A program made the position numbers and the translations under genes. A stretch of 64,000 nt of DNA from [Mycobacterium] fortunisiensis (lineage in GTDB: Bacteria > Actinomycetota > Actinomycetes > Mycobacteriales > Mycobacteriaceae). Location: NCBI RefSeq assembly GCF_019050325.1, contig NZ_VOMB01000020.1:1-64000 (forward strand), read 5' to 3'. The notes below the pieces were generated by a model. That model ran no database searches and was not told where the DNA came from. It saw nothing but the letters and a program-made list of their open reading frames with translations. Shown here one piece after another: positions 8,409 through 27,630 of the stretch; within the stretch, counting starts at the first letter, position 1, and the number at the start of each line of letters is the position of its first letter.

Positions 8409-10223
8409 ATGGCTCACCTGCTCGGGGGCGAAACCCTACATCTGGAGTACCCCACCGGGGTGGTGTTCGACTCGGTCACCGTCGGCGTCAGCGAAGGCGA
8501 CCGGATCGGCATCGTCGGCCGCAACGGCGACGGTAAATCCACGCTGCTGGGCATGCTCACCGGCCGGATCGCCCCGCACGCCGGGCGGGTGACCCAGCGC
8601 AGCGGATTGCGGGTCGGGTCCCTGGACCAGACCGACACACTCGATCCCGAGCACACGGTGGCCTGGTCGCTGGTCGGCGAGCGTCCCGAGCACGAGTGGG
8701 CCGGCGACGCCCGGATCCGCGACGTGATCGGCGGCCTGGTCGCGGATATCCCGTTCGACGCACCGGTGTCGACGCTCTCCGGTGGCCAGCGCCGACGGGT
8801 GCAGCTGGCCGCACTGCTGATCGACGACTGGGACGTCATCGCCCTGGATGAGCCCACCAACCACCTCGACATCCAGGGCATCACCTGGCTGGCCGAGCAC
8901 ATCAAAGGACGGTGGGCGCGCGGCGCCGGCGGGTTGCTGCTGATCACCCACGACCGTTGGTTCCTCGACGAGGTCGCCACCACCACCTGGGAGGTTCACC
9001 CCGCCCCCGGTGTCCGCGGCAGCATCGTCGAACCGTTCGAGGGCGGCTATGCGGCGTACGTGCTGCAGCGGGTGGAGCGTGACCGCCAAGCCGCGTCCAT
9101 CGAAGCCAAGCGACAGAACTTGATGCGCAAGGAACTGGCCTGGCTGCGCCGCGGCGCACCGGCCCGAACCTCCAAACCCAAGTTCCGCATCGACGCGGCC
9201 AATGCCCTGATCTCGGATGTCCCGCCACCGCGCAACTCCGTCGAGCTGTCCCGGCTGGCCACCGCACGCCTGGGCAAGGACGTCGTCGATCTGCTCGATG
9301 TGTCGGTCACCTACCCACGGCCCGACGGCTCACCCGACCGGGAAGTGTTGCGCGACATCGAATGGCGTATCGGCCCGGGCGAACGCACCGGCATCCTCGG
9401 GGCCAACGGGGCGGGCAAATCCACCCTGCTGGGGCTGATAGCGGGGACCGTGACCCCGACCAGCGGCCGGGTCAAACGCGGTAAGACCGTGCGCCTTTCG
9501 GTCCTGGATCAGCAGTCCGGCGAGCTCGACGCAGTGTCCGGGGACATGGTGCGCGAGGTGGTCGGCCGGCTGCAGACCAGCTATCAGATCGACGGGAAGG
9601 ACTTCACGCCCGCACAACTGTTGGAGCGGCTGGGTTTCGCCCGCGACCAGCTCTCGACCCGGGTCGGTCAACTTTCCGGCGGGCAGCGCCGCCGCCTGCA
9701 GCTGCTGTTGGTGATCCTGTCGGAACCGAACGTGTTGATTCTCGACGAGCCGACCAACGACGTGGACACCGACATGCTGACCGCGACCGAGGATCTGCTG
9801 GATTCCTGGCCGGGCACCCTGATCGTGGTGTCACACGACCGGTATTTGTTGGAACGCGTCACCGATCAGCAGTACGCCATCCTTGACGGCCGGCTGCGCC
9901 ACCTGCCCGGCGGGGTGGACGAGTACCTGCGGCTCAGCGCCCGGCAGACCGGCCCGACGACCACCCCTGCCCCACGTGAATCCCCCGCCGCCCAAGGACT
10001 TTCGGGTGCAGAGCTCCGCAACGTGGAGAAGGAGATCTCCTCGATCGACCGGTCGCTGGCCAAGCTGGCCGACCGGATCTCGGGCAAACACGACGAGCTC
10101 GCCGCCCACGACCAGTCCGATCATGTCGGCCTGGGCCGGCTCACCGGTGAACTTCGGGAACTGGAAGCGCAGGTGGCCGATCTGGAAGCGCGGTGGCTGG
10201 AGCTGTCCGAGCAGCTGGAATAG
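8409..10223 (+). CDS. ABC-F family ATPase (Uup-like)
   Basis: A soluble tandem ABC ATPase with no membrane domain; ABC-F proteins act on ribosomes or nucleic acids rather than as transporters. Two complete cassettes are visible: Walker A GRNGDGKST and GANGAGKST, signatures LSGGQRRRVQLA and LSGGQRRRLQLL, Walker B VIALDEPTNHLD and VLILDEPTNDVD. An inter-domain linker holds charged helices (MRKELAWLRRGAPARTSKPK). The C-terminal tail (about 530-604) is a coiled coil (LRNVEKEISSIDRSLAKLAD) like the Uup DNA-binding extension. ATG 8409 was chosen because the cassette begins at once. Convergent with the next gene. Confidence 0.92.
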   Translation: MAHLLGGETLHLEYPTGVVFDSVTVGVSEGDRIGIVGRNGDGKSTLLGMLTGRIAPHAGRVTQRSGLRVGSLDQTDTLDPEHTVAWSLVGERPEHEWAGDARIRDVIGGLVADIPFDAPVSTLSGGQRRRVQLAALLIDDWDVIALDEPTNHLDIQGITWLAEHIKGRWARGAGGLLLITHDRWFLDEVATTTWEVHPAPGVRGSIVEPFEGGYAAYVLQRVERDRQAASIEAKRQNLMRKELAWLRRGAPARTSKPKFRIDAANALISDVPPPRNSVELSRLATARLGKDVVDLLDVSVTYPRPDGSPDREVLRDIEWRIGPGERTGILGANGAGKSTLLGLIAGTVTPTSGRVKRGKTVRLSVLDQQSGELDAVSGDMVREVVGRLQTSYQIDGKDFTPAQLLERLGFARDQLSTRVGQLSGGQRRRLQLLLVILSEPNVLILDEPTNDVDTDMLTATEDLLDSWPGTLIVVSHDRYLLERVTDQQYAILDGRLRHLPGGVDEYLRLSARQTGPTTTPAPRESPAAQGLSGAELRNVEKEISSIDRSLAKLADRISGKHDELAAHDQSDHVGLGRLTGELRELEAQVADLEARWLELSEQLE

Positions 10224-10234
10224 CGCTCGAACAG

Positions 10235-11107
10235 CTACGGCAAAACGCGCTGCAGAAAGGCGAGTTGATCGGCGACGACCCGGCGCCGGACGTCTTCGGT
10301 GTAGAAATCGAAATGGCTGACCGGGTATTCGAGGACCTCGCCGCCCGGTGCGGCCTGCGCGAGGGCGCGGGCCCGGTCCGGTGTCGTCTCGGCGTCGTCT
10401 GCGCCCAGGCTGACCAGCAACGGACACCCGACCCGGGGTGCGAAATCGACTGGGCGGTAACGCATCATCTCGATGAGGGCACGCGGCGCCACCTCGTTTC
10501 GCCAGGTCGGGCTGACCATCCCGGCCACGGCCCGCTGCGCACCCGCACCCGTCATCACTGCCAGGGCGCCCTCGGCACCGACAGCCGGGATGTAACGCGG
10601 AGGTAGGTGCAGCCGTTCGCGTCCCCAGTCCTCGGCCATGACCGCGAGCAGCCGCAGGGTGGACAGGGTCGAGCGGCCCTCGACACGGCGGGGAAAACCG
10701 TTGAACGGGACCTGGGCGATGACGGCGGCGATCTCGTGGTCGCGGGCCGCGGCGGACACGACGTGACCGCCGCCCAGTGAGGTCCCCCAGAGCGCGATGC
10801 GGGCGGGATCGACACCGTCGAGGCCACGGGCGCAGGCCACCGCTGCCGCGATGTCGGCCAGTTGCCCCTCGATACTGACGAGCTGGCGGGGATGGCCGCC
10901 GCTCTCGCCGAAGCTGCGGTAATCGAAGGTCAGGGTGTGAAAGCCCCCGGCGGTGAAGTCCTCGGCCGTGGCCAGTAACGCCGGGGTGTCCTGGGTGCCG
11001 CCGAAACCGGTGCACAGCACGACGCACGGGCCAGGTTGCCGGTCCGATCTCCGCAGATATCCGGCACAGCGCTCGCCACCGACGTCGAAGACGACTTGTT
11101 GCGCCAC
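10235..11107 (-). CDS. alpha/beta hydrolase (dienelactone hydrolase/acetyl-esterase-like)
   Basis: A 290-aa alpha/beta-hydrolase fold. The nucleophile elbow is GTSLGGG, an oxyanion region lies at CTGFGG, and the His probably lies in SHFDFY near the C-terminus, with the acid in SLGADDAETTP. GTG start at 11107. No signal peptide is visible, so it is probably cytosolic. It lies 33 bases after argH on the same strand and could be read from the arginine operon, although no arginine role is evident. Substrate unknown. Confidence 0.88.
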   Translation of the reverse strand: MAQQVVFDVGGERCAGYLRRSDRQPGPCVVLCTGFGGTQDTPALLATAEDFTAGGFHTLTFDYRSFGESGGHPRQLVSIEGQLADIAAAVACARGLDGVDPARIALWGTSLGGGHVVSAAARDHEIAAVIAQVPFNGFPRRVEGRSTLSTLRLLAVMAEDWGRERLHLPPRYIPAVGAEGALAVMTGAGAQRAVAGMVSPTWRNEVAPRALIEMMRYRPVDFAPRVGCPLLVSLGADDAETTPDRARALAQAAPGGEVLEYPVSHFDFYTEDVRRRVVADQLAFLQRVLP

Positions 11108-11140
11108 GACTGGGACGGTACGCGCGGCCGCCGCGCAGGG

Positions 11141-13857
<2,717 letters not shown>

Positions 13858-13880
13858 GAGCAATCTCCTTGTTTTGCGCT

Positions 13881-14357
13881 TTATTTCAAGTTCTCGATGG
13901 TGCTGGCAAGTTCGGCCCCGGTCATCGGATCGCGCGCCACCACCAGGATGGTGTCGTCACCGGCGATGGTGCCGACCACATACGGCAGGGCAGCGCGATC
14001 GAGTGCGCTGGCCAGGTAATGCGCCGCCCCGGGCGGGGTGCGCAGCACGGCAAGGTTAGCGCTGGCGTCGGTCGATACCAGCAAGTCCCCCAGCAAGCGG
14101 GTCAACCGCTCGGTGCCGCCGGACACACCGCGCACCGGGCTGCCGTCCTCGGGCACCACATACACGCCGACGCCGCCGTCGGCTCCGCGCAGCTTCACCG
14201 CGCCGAGCTCCTCCAGATCACGCGACAACGTGGCCTGGGTGACGTCGATGCCCTCCTGGCCCAGCAGCGCGGCCAGCTCGGTCTGGCTGCTCACCGGCTG
14301 CGCGGACAGCAGGGCGATGATGCGGGCCTGACGGGCGGCGCGGGTGGGGGTGCTCAT
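13881..14357 (-). CDS. argR: arginine repressor ArgR
   Basis: Arginine-responsive DNA-binding hexamer. The N-terminal winged helix contains [30 protein letters not shown]; the C-terminal domain has the arginine-binding [14 protein letters not shown]. It lies inside the arg operon (4 bases after argF, 23 before argG), so it is co-regulated with its targets. The probable operators are the two ARG boxes before argC (19628-19651). Full family length (158 aa). Confidence 0.96.
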   Translation of the reverse strand: MSTPTRAARQARIIALLSAQPVSSQTELAALLGQEGIDVTQATLSRDLEELGAVKLRGADGGVGVYVVPEDGSPVRGVSGGTERLTRLLGDLLVSTDASANLAVLRTPPGAAHYLASALDRAALPYVVGTIAGDDTILVVARDPMTGAELASTIENLK

Positions 14358-14361
14358 AGTC

Positions 14362-16483
<2,122 letters not shown>

Positions 16484-16487
<4 letters not shown>

Positions 16488-17352
16488 TTGGCCACCACCT
16501 TGGTTCCGGTTCCTTCATCGGTGAAAAGCTCGACCAGCACGCAGTGTTCGACGCGGCCGTCGATGACGTGCGCGCTCGGCACGCCGCCGGCCACCGCCCG
16601 CAGGCAGGCCTCGATCTTGGGCACCATGCCCGATTCCAGGTTGGGAAGCAGCTGGGTCAGTGCCGCGGTGTCGATCTCGCTGACCAGTGAGGAGCGGTCG
16701 GGCCAGTCGGTGTAGAGCCCCTCCACATCGGTGAGCATCACCAGCTTCTCCGCGCCGAGCGCCTCGGCCAGGGCTGCCGCCGCGGTGTCGGCGTTGATGT
16801 TGTGCACCACGCCGTCGACGTCCGGCCCGATGGTCGAGACCACCGGAATCCGGCCTGCGGCAATGAGATCCAACAGCGATTCGGCGTTGACTTTTTCGAC
16901 GTCCCCGACCAGGCCGATATCGGTGGCCACCCCGTCGACGGTGACGCTGCGCCGCACTGCGGTGAACAGGTGGGCATCCTCACCGGTCAGACCCACCGCG
17001 TAGGGACCGTGCGCGTTGATCAGGTTGACCAGTTCCCGGCCCACCTGACCGAACAGCACCATCCGCGCCACATCGAGCACCTCGGGCGTCGTCACCCGGA
17101 AGCCGCCTTTGAAATCGCCTGCGATACCGAGCTTCTTGAGCATCGCGCTGATCTGCGGCCCGCCGCCGTGCACCACGACGGGGTGGATACCGCAGTTGCG
17201 CAGGAACACCATGTCGGCGGCAAAGGCCGCCTTGAGGGTGTCGTCGGTCATGGCGTTGCCGCCGTACTTGACGACGACGATCTTGCCGTGCAACTGCTTG
17301 AGCCACGGCAGGGCCGAGGCCAGCACCTGGGCTTTGACTCCGCGCTCGATGC

Positions 17353-17356
<4 letters not shown>
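16484..17356 (-). CDS. argB: acetylglutamate kinase
   Basis: Phosphorylates N-acetylglutamate, usually the arginine-inhibited step in organisms with the ArgJ acetyl cycle. The amino-acid-kinase fold motifs are [23 protein letters not shown] and [13 protein letters not shown]. The N-terminal helix ([18 protein letters not shown]) is the type linked to arginine-sensitive hexameric kinases. 290 aa; coupled to argJ and argD by ATGA overlaps. Confidence 0.96.
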
Positions 17357-19652
<2,296 letters not shown>

Positions 19653-19671
19653 ACTCATTAATCCGTGCCCC

Positions 19672-19797
19672 GCGAGCGTGCGTGCCTGCCCCCGACACGC
19701 CGGCGCTCAGCGCCCTCACGCGCACTGTGGCGCGGCGCGAGCGTGCGCACAATGCCGGCGCTTCTCGGCGTGGCGCGCTGCAGACATGCACGCTCGC
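19672..19797. repeat. composite intergenic palindrome, copy B (between pheT and argC)
   Basis: The outer arms gcgagcgtgcgtgcctgc (19672-19689) and gcagacatgcacgctcgc (19780-19797) pair at 16 of 18 positions. A second left arm, gcgagcgtgcgc, at 19737-19748 makes a nested about 61-bp unit (19737-19797) like copies A and C. The whole gap between pheT and the ARG boxes is filled by it. Confidence 0.75.
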
Positions 19798-19806
19798 GGT
19801 GCTGGG

Positions 19807-22298
19807 TCAGCCGCGCAGGACGGCGCCGACGCGCTCGCCGGCGACGGCCACCGCGGAGTCACGCGCAGCGCTGGCCTCATCCTCGGTCAGCGTCCGGTCC
19901 GTGGCCCGGAACCGCAGGGCCAGGGTGAGCGACTTGCGGCCCTCCCCGATCTGCGGGCCGGTGTAGACGTCGAACAACCGAACATCCTCGAGCAGCTCAC
20001 CTGCCCCGTCGCGGACCGCATCGACGACCGCGGCGGCGGCCACCTCGGCATCCACCACGACGCTGATGTCCTGGAACACCGCGGGGAACGGTGACACCGA
20101 CGGTGCCGGCAGCACCTCGACGATCGGTACGGCATCGAGATCGAGCTCGACGGCGCAGGTGCCCTTGGGCAGACCGGTCCGCTCGATCACCGCCGGATGC
20201 AGCTGGCCGGCATGGCCGACGACTGTATCGCCGACGAGTACCTCCGCGCAGCGGCCCGGGTGCCAGGGCAGCTCCTGGGCGGCACGCAGGGTGAACTCCA
20301 CGCCGGCGGCCCGGCCGATCACCCGTACCGCCTCGAATGCGTCAGCCGCCTCCACTGCACGACCCGGCCCCCACGGCCCGGCCGGCTCGCGCAGCCCGGT
20401 CAGCACCGCCGCGACGTGCTGCGGCTGCTGCGGCAGCGAGGCGTCCAGCCCGGCGATTTCCGCATCGGTGGGCCTGCGGTCATTGGGAATGCGCTCGACG
20501 GGCCGGGTTTCGGCGGTGGGGTGCACCACCTGCTGGATCGCGAACAGCGCTACATCGGCAGCGCCACGGGAAATGTTGCGGCCCAACGCTTCCAGCAGCC
20601 CGGGCAACAAGGTGGTGGCCAGGTGCGGCCGGTCGGCCTCCAGCGGGTTGAGCACCGTGGTGGTGTGGCGGCGGGCGTCGTCGGCAGCCAGACCCCACAG
20701 ATCGAACACCCCGGCCGGCAGGAACGGTGTCGGCAGGATCTCCACGAAACCGGCCAGCGCCAGGGACTTCCCGATCGCCCGGCGCCGCTTCTGCACCGCA
20801 CTCAGGCCACGGCCGGCCGGCGCCGTCGGCAACACCGACGGGATGGACTCCAGCCCCTCCAGTCGCAGCACTTCCTCCACGAGGTCAGCACGCTGGCGCA
20901 GGTCGGGCCGCCAGCTCGGCGGGGTGACGGTGAGCGGATCGGATCGAGTGACGGCAGCACCGATCTGAGCGAGCCGCCGCGCCGTGGTGCCCGCCGGGTA
21001 GTCGACGCCGGCCGTGCGATCCGGAAGGTCGGCCGGGATCTCGATGGCCGGCTGGGACCAGTCGGTGCGTCCGTCGGCGCGCCAGTCGGTCAGCTTCGGC
21101 TCGATTGTCCCACCGGTGATCTCGGCCAGCAGCGATGCGCACCGATCAAGGGCGGCAACCGAAATCGCCGGATCCACCGACCGCTCGTAGCGTCGGCCGG
21201 CCTCGCTGGCCAGGTGCAGGCGGCGCTGGGTACGCGACACTGCGGCCGGATCCCACACCGCGGCCTCCAGCAGCACATCGGTGGTGGTGTCGCGCACCTC
21301 GGTGGTGCCCGCCCCCATCACACCGCCGATCGCGGCGGTCGCGACGTCGTCGACGATCAGCACGTCGGCCGAGTTCAGCGTGCGCTCGACATCGTCGAGG
21401 GTGGTCACCTTCTCGCCGTCCCGGGCGAACCGCACCGCGAAGCCGCCGGTGATCAGACCACTGTCGTGGGCGTGCATCGGATGGCCGAGTTCGAGCATGA
21501 CGTAGTTCGTGACGTCGACGGCAGGCGAGATGGCCCGGATGCCGCTGAGCAGCAGACGACGCTGCAGCCACCACGGCGACACCGCGGCCGGATCGATGCC
21601 GGTGACCGGGCGCAACCCGAAGCGCTGCACCCCGGTGCCGGGCTCCACGGTCAGCGGCCAGGCCTCGCCCTCGGCGGGCAGCGGCGGAACGTCGGCCAGG
21701 TCGACGAAATCCAGGTCCTGGGCGCAGGCGATTTCACGGGCCAGCCCACGCACCGACAGGCAGTAGCCGCGGTCCGGGGTGATGGCCAGGTGGAACACCA
21801 CGTCATCCAGGCCGAGGACGTCGGCGGCCGGGGTGCCCGGTTCGGCGGTGCCGGCCGGCAGCACCAGGATCCCGGACTGATCGACACCCAGGTTCATCTC
21901 GGCGGCCGAGCAGATCATGCCGTCGGACACCCGGCCGTAGGTCTTGCGGGTGGCAATTTTGAAGTCGCCGGGCAGGACGGTGCCGGGCAGCGCCACGACG
22001 ACCAGATCACCTACCGCGAAATTTGTTGCACCACAGACAATGTCGCGAGGCTGGCCGTCGACGTTGTGGCTGCCGACATCGACCTTGCAGGCCCGGATGG
22101 GCTTCTTGAACTCGGTGAGTTCCTCGATCTCGGCGACCCGGCCGATGGTCAGCGGACCGGCCACCGGGCCGATCGGGATGATCTCCTCGACCTCGTGACC
22201 GATCCGGATGAAGGTCTCTTCGAGTTCCTCGACGGAGACGTCCCAATCCGGGACTCCGGCGCGGACGGCCTCACGCAGCCAGCTGTAGGGAATCCGCA

Positions 22299-22299
<1 letters not shown>
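19807..22299 (-). CDS. pheT: phenylalanyl-tRNA synthetase beta subunit
   Basis: Large subunit of the alpha2-beta2 synthetase. The N-terminal [12 protein letters not shown] is followed by the tRNA-binding OB-fold region ([19 protein letters not shown]). The B3/B4 editing region lies in the middle, a B5 domain follows, and the C-terminal anticodon-binding domain ends [12 protein letters not shown]. 830 aa, normal length. Its ATG overlaps the pheS stop by one base (TGATG), so the subunits are made in step. Confidence 0.96.
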
Positions 22300-24596
<2,297 letters not shown>

Positions 24597-24610
24597 TTTT
24601 GACGCCTGTC

Positions 24611-24616
24611 TAAGCT
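24611..24616 (+). promoter_or_regulatory. -10 box of a leaderless promoter for the acyl-CoA dehydrogenase
   Basis: TAAGCT, then 6 bases (GTCGAG), then the ATG at 24623, with no Shine-Dalgarno. The gene can therefore be read separately from the gene upstream. Confidence 0.45.
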
Positions 24617-24622
24617 GTCGAG

Positions 24623-25855
24623 ATGCTTGATTGGTCTGATGTCGACATCGCCGTACGCGACGCGGTTCGCGAGTTCGTGGACAAAGAGATTCGCCCCCAT
24701 CTCGACGAGTTGGAGAGCGGCGACCTGGAGCCGTACCCCATCGTGCGAAAGCTGTTCGCCACCTTCGGCATCGACACGATGGCCAAGGAATCGCTGGACA
24801 AGCGGCTGGCCAAGCTGCGGGACGGGGAAGCCAAGCCGTCCGGCCGCGGCGGCATGTTCGGTGGCAGCGCATCGCCGGGCATGGGCTTCGTCCTGATCAG
24901 CGAATTGTGCCGGGTGTCGATGGGCCTGGTCACCGGCCTCGGGGTCAGCCTCGGCCTCACCGTGTCGACCATCCAGAGCCGCGGCACCCTGGCCCAGCAG
25001 GAACGCTGGCTGCCGGGCCTGGTCACCTACGAGAAGATCGGCGCCTGGGCGATCACCGAACCCGATTCGGGCTCGGACGCCTTTGGCGGCATGAAGTCCT
25101 ACGTGGTGCGTGATGGTGACGACTACATCCTCAACGGCCAGAAGACGTTCATCACCAACGGGCCCGACGCCGATGTCGTCGTGGTCTACGCCAAGCTGGA
25201 CGAGGGTGACGGGGCCGACAAACGTGACCGCAAGGTGCTGACCTTCGTCCTCGACCGCGGCATGGACGGTTTCGTGCAGTCGAAGCCGTTCCGCAAGATG
25301 GGGATCCACTCATCGCGCACCGGTGAACTGTTCTTCAACAATGTGCGGCTGGGACGGGACCGGCTGCTGGGCGAGACCGAAGGCTCCGGCGGGGCCGACG
25401 AAGGCCGGGCCAGCGCGCGGTCGAATTTCTCCGCCGAACGTATCGGCGTGGCCGCGATGGCGCTCGGCGTGATCGAGGAATGCCTGCGGTTGAGCGTGGA
25501 CTACGCCAAGAGCCGCACGCTGTGGGGCCAGGAGATCGGCCAGTTCCAGCTCATCCAGCTCAAGTTGGCCAACATGGAAGTGGCCCGGATGAACGTGCGC
25601 AACATGCTGTTCCGGGTGATCGAATCCGCCGAGAAGGGGGCACCGATCTCGCTCGCCGAGGCCTCGGCGATCAAGTGGTACTGCTCGCAGGCTGCCACCG
25701 ACGTGGCGATGGATGCGGTGCAGTTGTTCGGCGGCAACGGCTACATGACCGAGTACCGGGTCGAGCAGTTGGCCCGTGACGCCAAGTCCCTGATGATCTA
25801 CGCCGGCAGCAACGAAGTGCAGATCACCCACGTGGCAAGGGGTCTGCTCGCCTAG
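24623..25855 (+). CDS. acyl-CoA dehydrogenase
   Basis: FAD-dependent oxidation of an acyl-CoA. The FAD/substrate motif WAITEPDSGSDAFG is clear, as are FGGNGYMTEY and the terminal YAGSNEVQITHVARGLL. Most family members have the catalytic Glu in YEGT at that last motif; here it is YAGS. A Glu in the helix-G position, Glu272 in FSAERIGVAAMA, matches the isovaleryl-CoA/long-chain branch and is probably the base. 410 aa, normal. Its stop overlaps the convergent hemerythrin-like gene. The exact substrate cannot be assigned. Confidence 0.93.
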   Translation: MLDWSDVDIAVRDAVREFVDKEIRPHLDELESGDLEPYPIVRKLFATFGIDTMAKESLDKRLAKLRDGEAKPSGRGGMFGGSASPGMGFVLISELCRVSMGLVTGLGVSLGLTVSTIQSRGTLAQQERWLPGLVTYEKIGAWAITEPDSGSDAFGGMKSYVVRDGDDYILNGQKTFITNGPDADVVVVYAKLDEGDGADKRDRKVLTFVLDRGMDGFVQSKPFRKMGIHSSRTGELFFNNVRLGRDRLLGETEGSGGADEGRASARSNFSAERIGVAAMALGVIEECLRLSVDYAKSRTLWGQEIGQFQLIQLKLANMEVARMNVRNMLFRVIESAEKGAPISLAEASAIKWYCSQAATDVAMDAVQLFGGNGYMTEYRVEQLARDAKSLMIYAGSNEVQITHVARGLLA

Positions 25856-26322
25856 CCCTGGATCATCTCGCGGCCCGGGTGTGCCTCGCGCCACCCGGCC
25901 ATCGCGGCATCCCAGTCGGCGCCGTCCAATGCGGTGAGCGACGCCGGAAACAGGCCGTCTTCTTCCTTGGCGATGTGCTCGTAGAGTTCCTCGACGGCCT
26001 CGCGGAACCGGGCCTGGTCGTCGGGATCGGCGAGGTCGGCCTTCTCCAGAAACGCCGCCAGCTCACGATGTTCGGTCACCAGCGGGTCGATGTGCTCGGC
26101 GTAGAGCTCGTCGCGGTGCATCACCGCGAACAGCCCGTTCTCCTCCCCCTGCCAATGGGAACGCAGTTCCTCGAACATTGCCGCCAGACGGCGTCGCGCC
26201 ACATCCAGCTCGCCGCGGTCGAGAGCGCGCACCGCTTCACGTCCGTGGTCGACCGAGCGTTCATGCTCGGCGATGTAATCGCGGATCAGCGGCATCTCCC
26301 GGCACCCGCAGTACTGGCACAT
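25852..26322 (-). CDS. hemerythrin domain-containing protein
   Basis: A 156-aa four-helix protein with the spaced His/Glu ligands of hemerythrins: HERSVDHGRE, HWQGEENGLF, HIDPLVTEHRELAAF and HIAKEEDGLFP. It probably binds a di-iron centre and senses or carries O2, NO or peroxide. An N-terminal MCQYCGC cysteine cluster precedes the bundle. It converges with the acyl-CoA dehydrogenase, overlapping by 4 bases. Confidence 0.87.
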   Translation of the reverse strand: MCQYCGCREMPLIRDYIAEHERSVDHGREAVRALDRGELDVARRRLAAMFEELRSHWQGEENGLFAVMHRDELYAEHIDPLVTEHRELAAFLEKADLADPDDQARFREAVEELYEHIAKEEDGLFPASLTALDGADWDAAMAGWREAHPGREMIQG

Positions 26323-26361
26323 GGCTCGACCTTAGACCGGTCGCCCGAGTCCGCGTGTGGA

Positions 26362-26400
26362 GCGCTGTGGCGGAAAACCGTGCCGAAAATCGCCACAGTG
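26362..26400. repeat. intergenic hairpin element
   Basis: The arms CGCTGTGGCG (26363-26372) and CGCCACAGTG (26391-26400) pair at 9 of 10 positions around an A-rich 18-base loop (gaaaaccgtgccgaaaat). It lies between the hemerythrin gene and the 3' end of tsnR, and could terminate the tsnR transcript or be a dispersed repeat. There is no T-tract on either strand. Confidence 0.5.
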
Positions 26401-26430
26401 CTTCATGCGCGGAAGGCTTGCCGACCGAAA

Positions 26431-27177
26431 CTAGCTGCCCCGGTGAGCGCGGGCACTCTGGTACAGGCAGATCGATGCGGCCGAGGCGATGTTGAGACTT
26501 TCCGATTGCCCCGGCATCGGAATGTGCACCCGATGGTCGGCTGCGGCGGCCAATTCCGTTGGCAGGCCGTGGGCTTCGGGGCCGAACAGCCAGGCGGTGG
26601 GCGGCGCGAGGTCAACATGATCGAGGCTGATCTCGCCGTCGATCGTGGTGGCCAGCACCTGCAACCCCGCGGCCTGCAGCCGCGCAACGGTTGCCGCCGC
26701 ATCGGGCTCACTGACCACCGGCAGCGAGAAGATGCTGCCGGCCGACGCCCGCAGACACTTGCTGTTGTACGGGTCGACGCTGTGTCCGGCCAGCACCACC
26801 GCATCGGCGCCCATCGCGTCCGCGGTGCGGATCAACGTCCCGGCGTTACCGGGCTCGGAGATCTGCACCGGCACCGCGATCAACCGCGGCGCGGCCCCCA
26901 GCACCTCGTCGAGGGAGACCGCGGGCAGCCGGCACACCGCCACCAGACCCACCGGGGTGACGGTGTCGGACAACGCCTTTGCCGCTCGTTCGGTGACGAC
27001 GTCGACAGCTGCGTCACCCAGCATCGACCGGAAGCGGTCCGCGGCTTCCTCGGTGGCGAACACCTCGGAAACGAGTCCGCGCCGCAACGCGGCCTCGACG
27101 AGGTTGGGTCCCTCGGCAAGGAAGCGTGCGGCGCGGCGGCGCCCGATGTGGCGCTGCAGTTTGACTGCGGCCGCCAC
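26431..27177 (-). CDS. tsnR: TrmH/SpoU family RNA methyltransferase (TsnR-like)
   Basis: A SAM-dependent rRNA or tRNA 2'-O-methyltransferase with a deep trefoil knot. Motif 1 is ISEPGNAGTLIRTADAMGAD, motif 2 LFGPEAHGLP, and motif 3 IPMPGQSESLNIASAASI. An N-terminal RNA-binding substrate domain spans about 1-95. The first standard start is GTG 27177, but similarity to the family continues upstream (LTERSAR) to a CTG at 27204 that overlaps the rplT stop as CTGA. Downstream of rplT in the infC operon, as in M. tuberculosis. Confidence 0.88.
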   Translation of the reverse strand: MAAAVKLQRHIGRRRAARFLAEGPNLVEAALRRGLVSEVFATEEAADRFRSMLGDAAVDVVTERAAKALSDTVTPVGLVAVCRLPAVSLDEVLGAAPRLIAVPVQISEPGNAGTLIRTADAMGADAVVLAGHSVDPYNSKCLRASAGSIFSLPVVSEPDAAATVARLQAAGLQVLATTIDGEISLDHVDLAPPTAWLFGPEAHGLPTELAAAADHRVHIPMPGQSESLNIASAASICLYQSARAHRGS

Positions 27178-27200
27178 CCGGGCAGAGCGCTCGGTGAGCG

Positions 27201-27590
27201 TCAGGCGGCCTCGCCGGACGGAGCGTTCACATCTTCCGGCAGCGCAGCCTTGGCGACCTCGACCAGCGCGGTGAACGCCTCGGCGTCGCTGACGGCGATC
27301 TCGGCCAGGTTCTTGCGGTCCACCTCGACGCCTGCGGCCTTCAGCCCCTGGATCAGGCGGTTGTAGGTGATGTCGTTGGCGCGGGCCGCAGCGTTGATAC
27401 GCGAGATCCACAGCTTGCGGAACTCACCCTTGCGGGCGCGGCGGTCCCGGTAGGCGTAGGTCAGCGAATGGAGCTGCTGCTCCTTGGCCTTGCGGTAGAG
27501 CCGCGACCGCTGTCCGCGGTAGCCCTTCGAGGCCTTGAGGACTGTGCGCCGCTTCTTCTGGGCGTTGAGTGCGCGCTTCACGCGTGCCAT
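27201..27590 (-). CDS. rplT: 50S ribosomal protein L20
   Basis: Early assembly protein that binds 23S rRNA. Typical sequence: [51 protein letters not shown] and FNRLI-type [11 protein letters not shown]. 129 aa, with a slightly longer acidic C-terminus. It lies 40 bases after rpmI and touches tsnR. In other bacteria L20 represses this operon by binding its leader; whether that happens here is unknown. Confidence 0.98.
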   Translation of the reverse strand: MARVKRALNAQKKRRTVLKASKGYRGQRSRLYRKAKEQQLHSLTYAYRDRRARKGEFRKLWISRINAAARANDITYNRLIQGLKAAGVEVDRKNLAEIAVSDAEAFTALVEVAKAALPEDVNAPSGEAA

Positions 27591-27630
27591 GGGATGTTCC
27601 TATTCTCGTTCGGTACGGGGAGCGGCAGAT

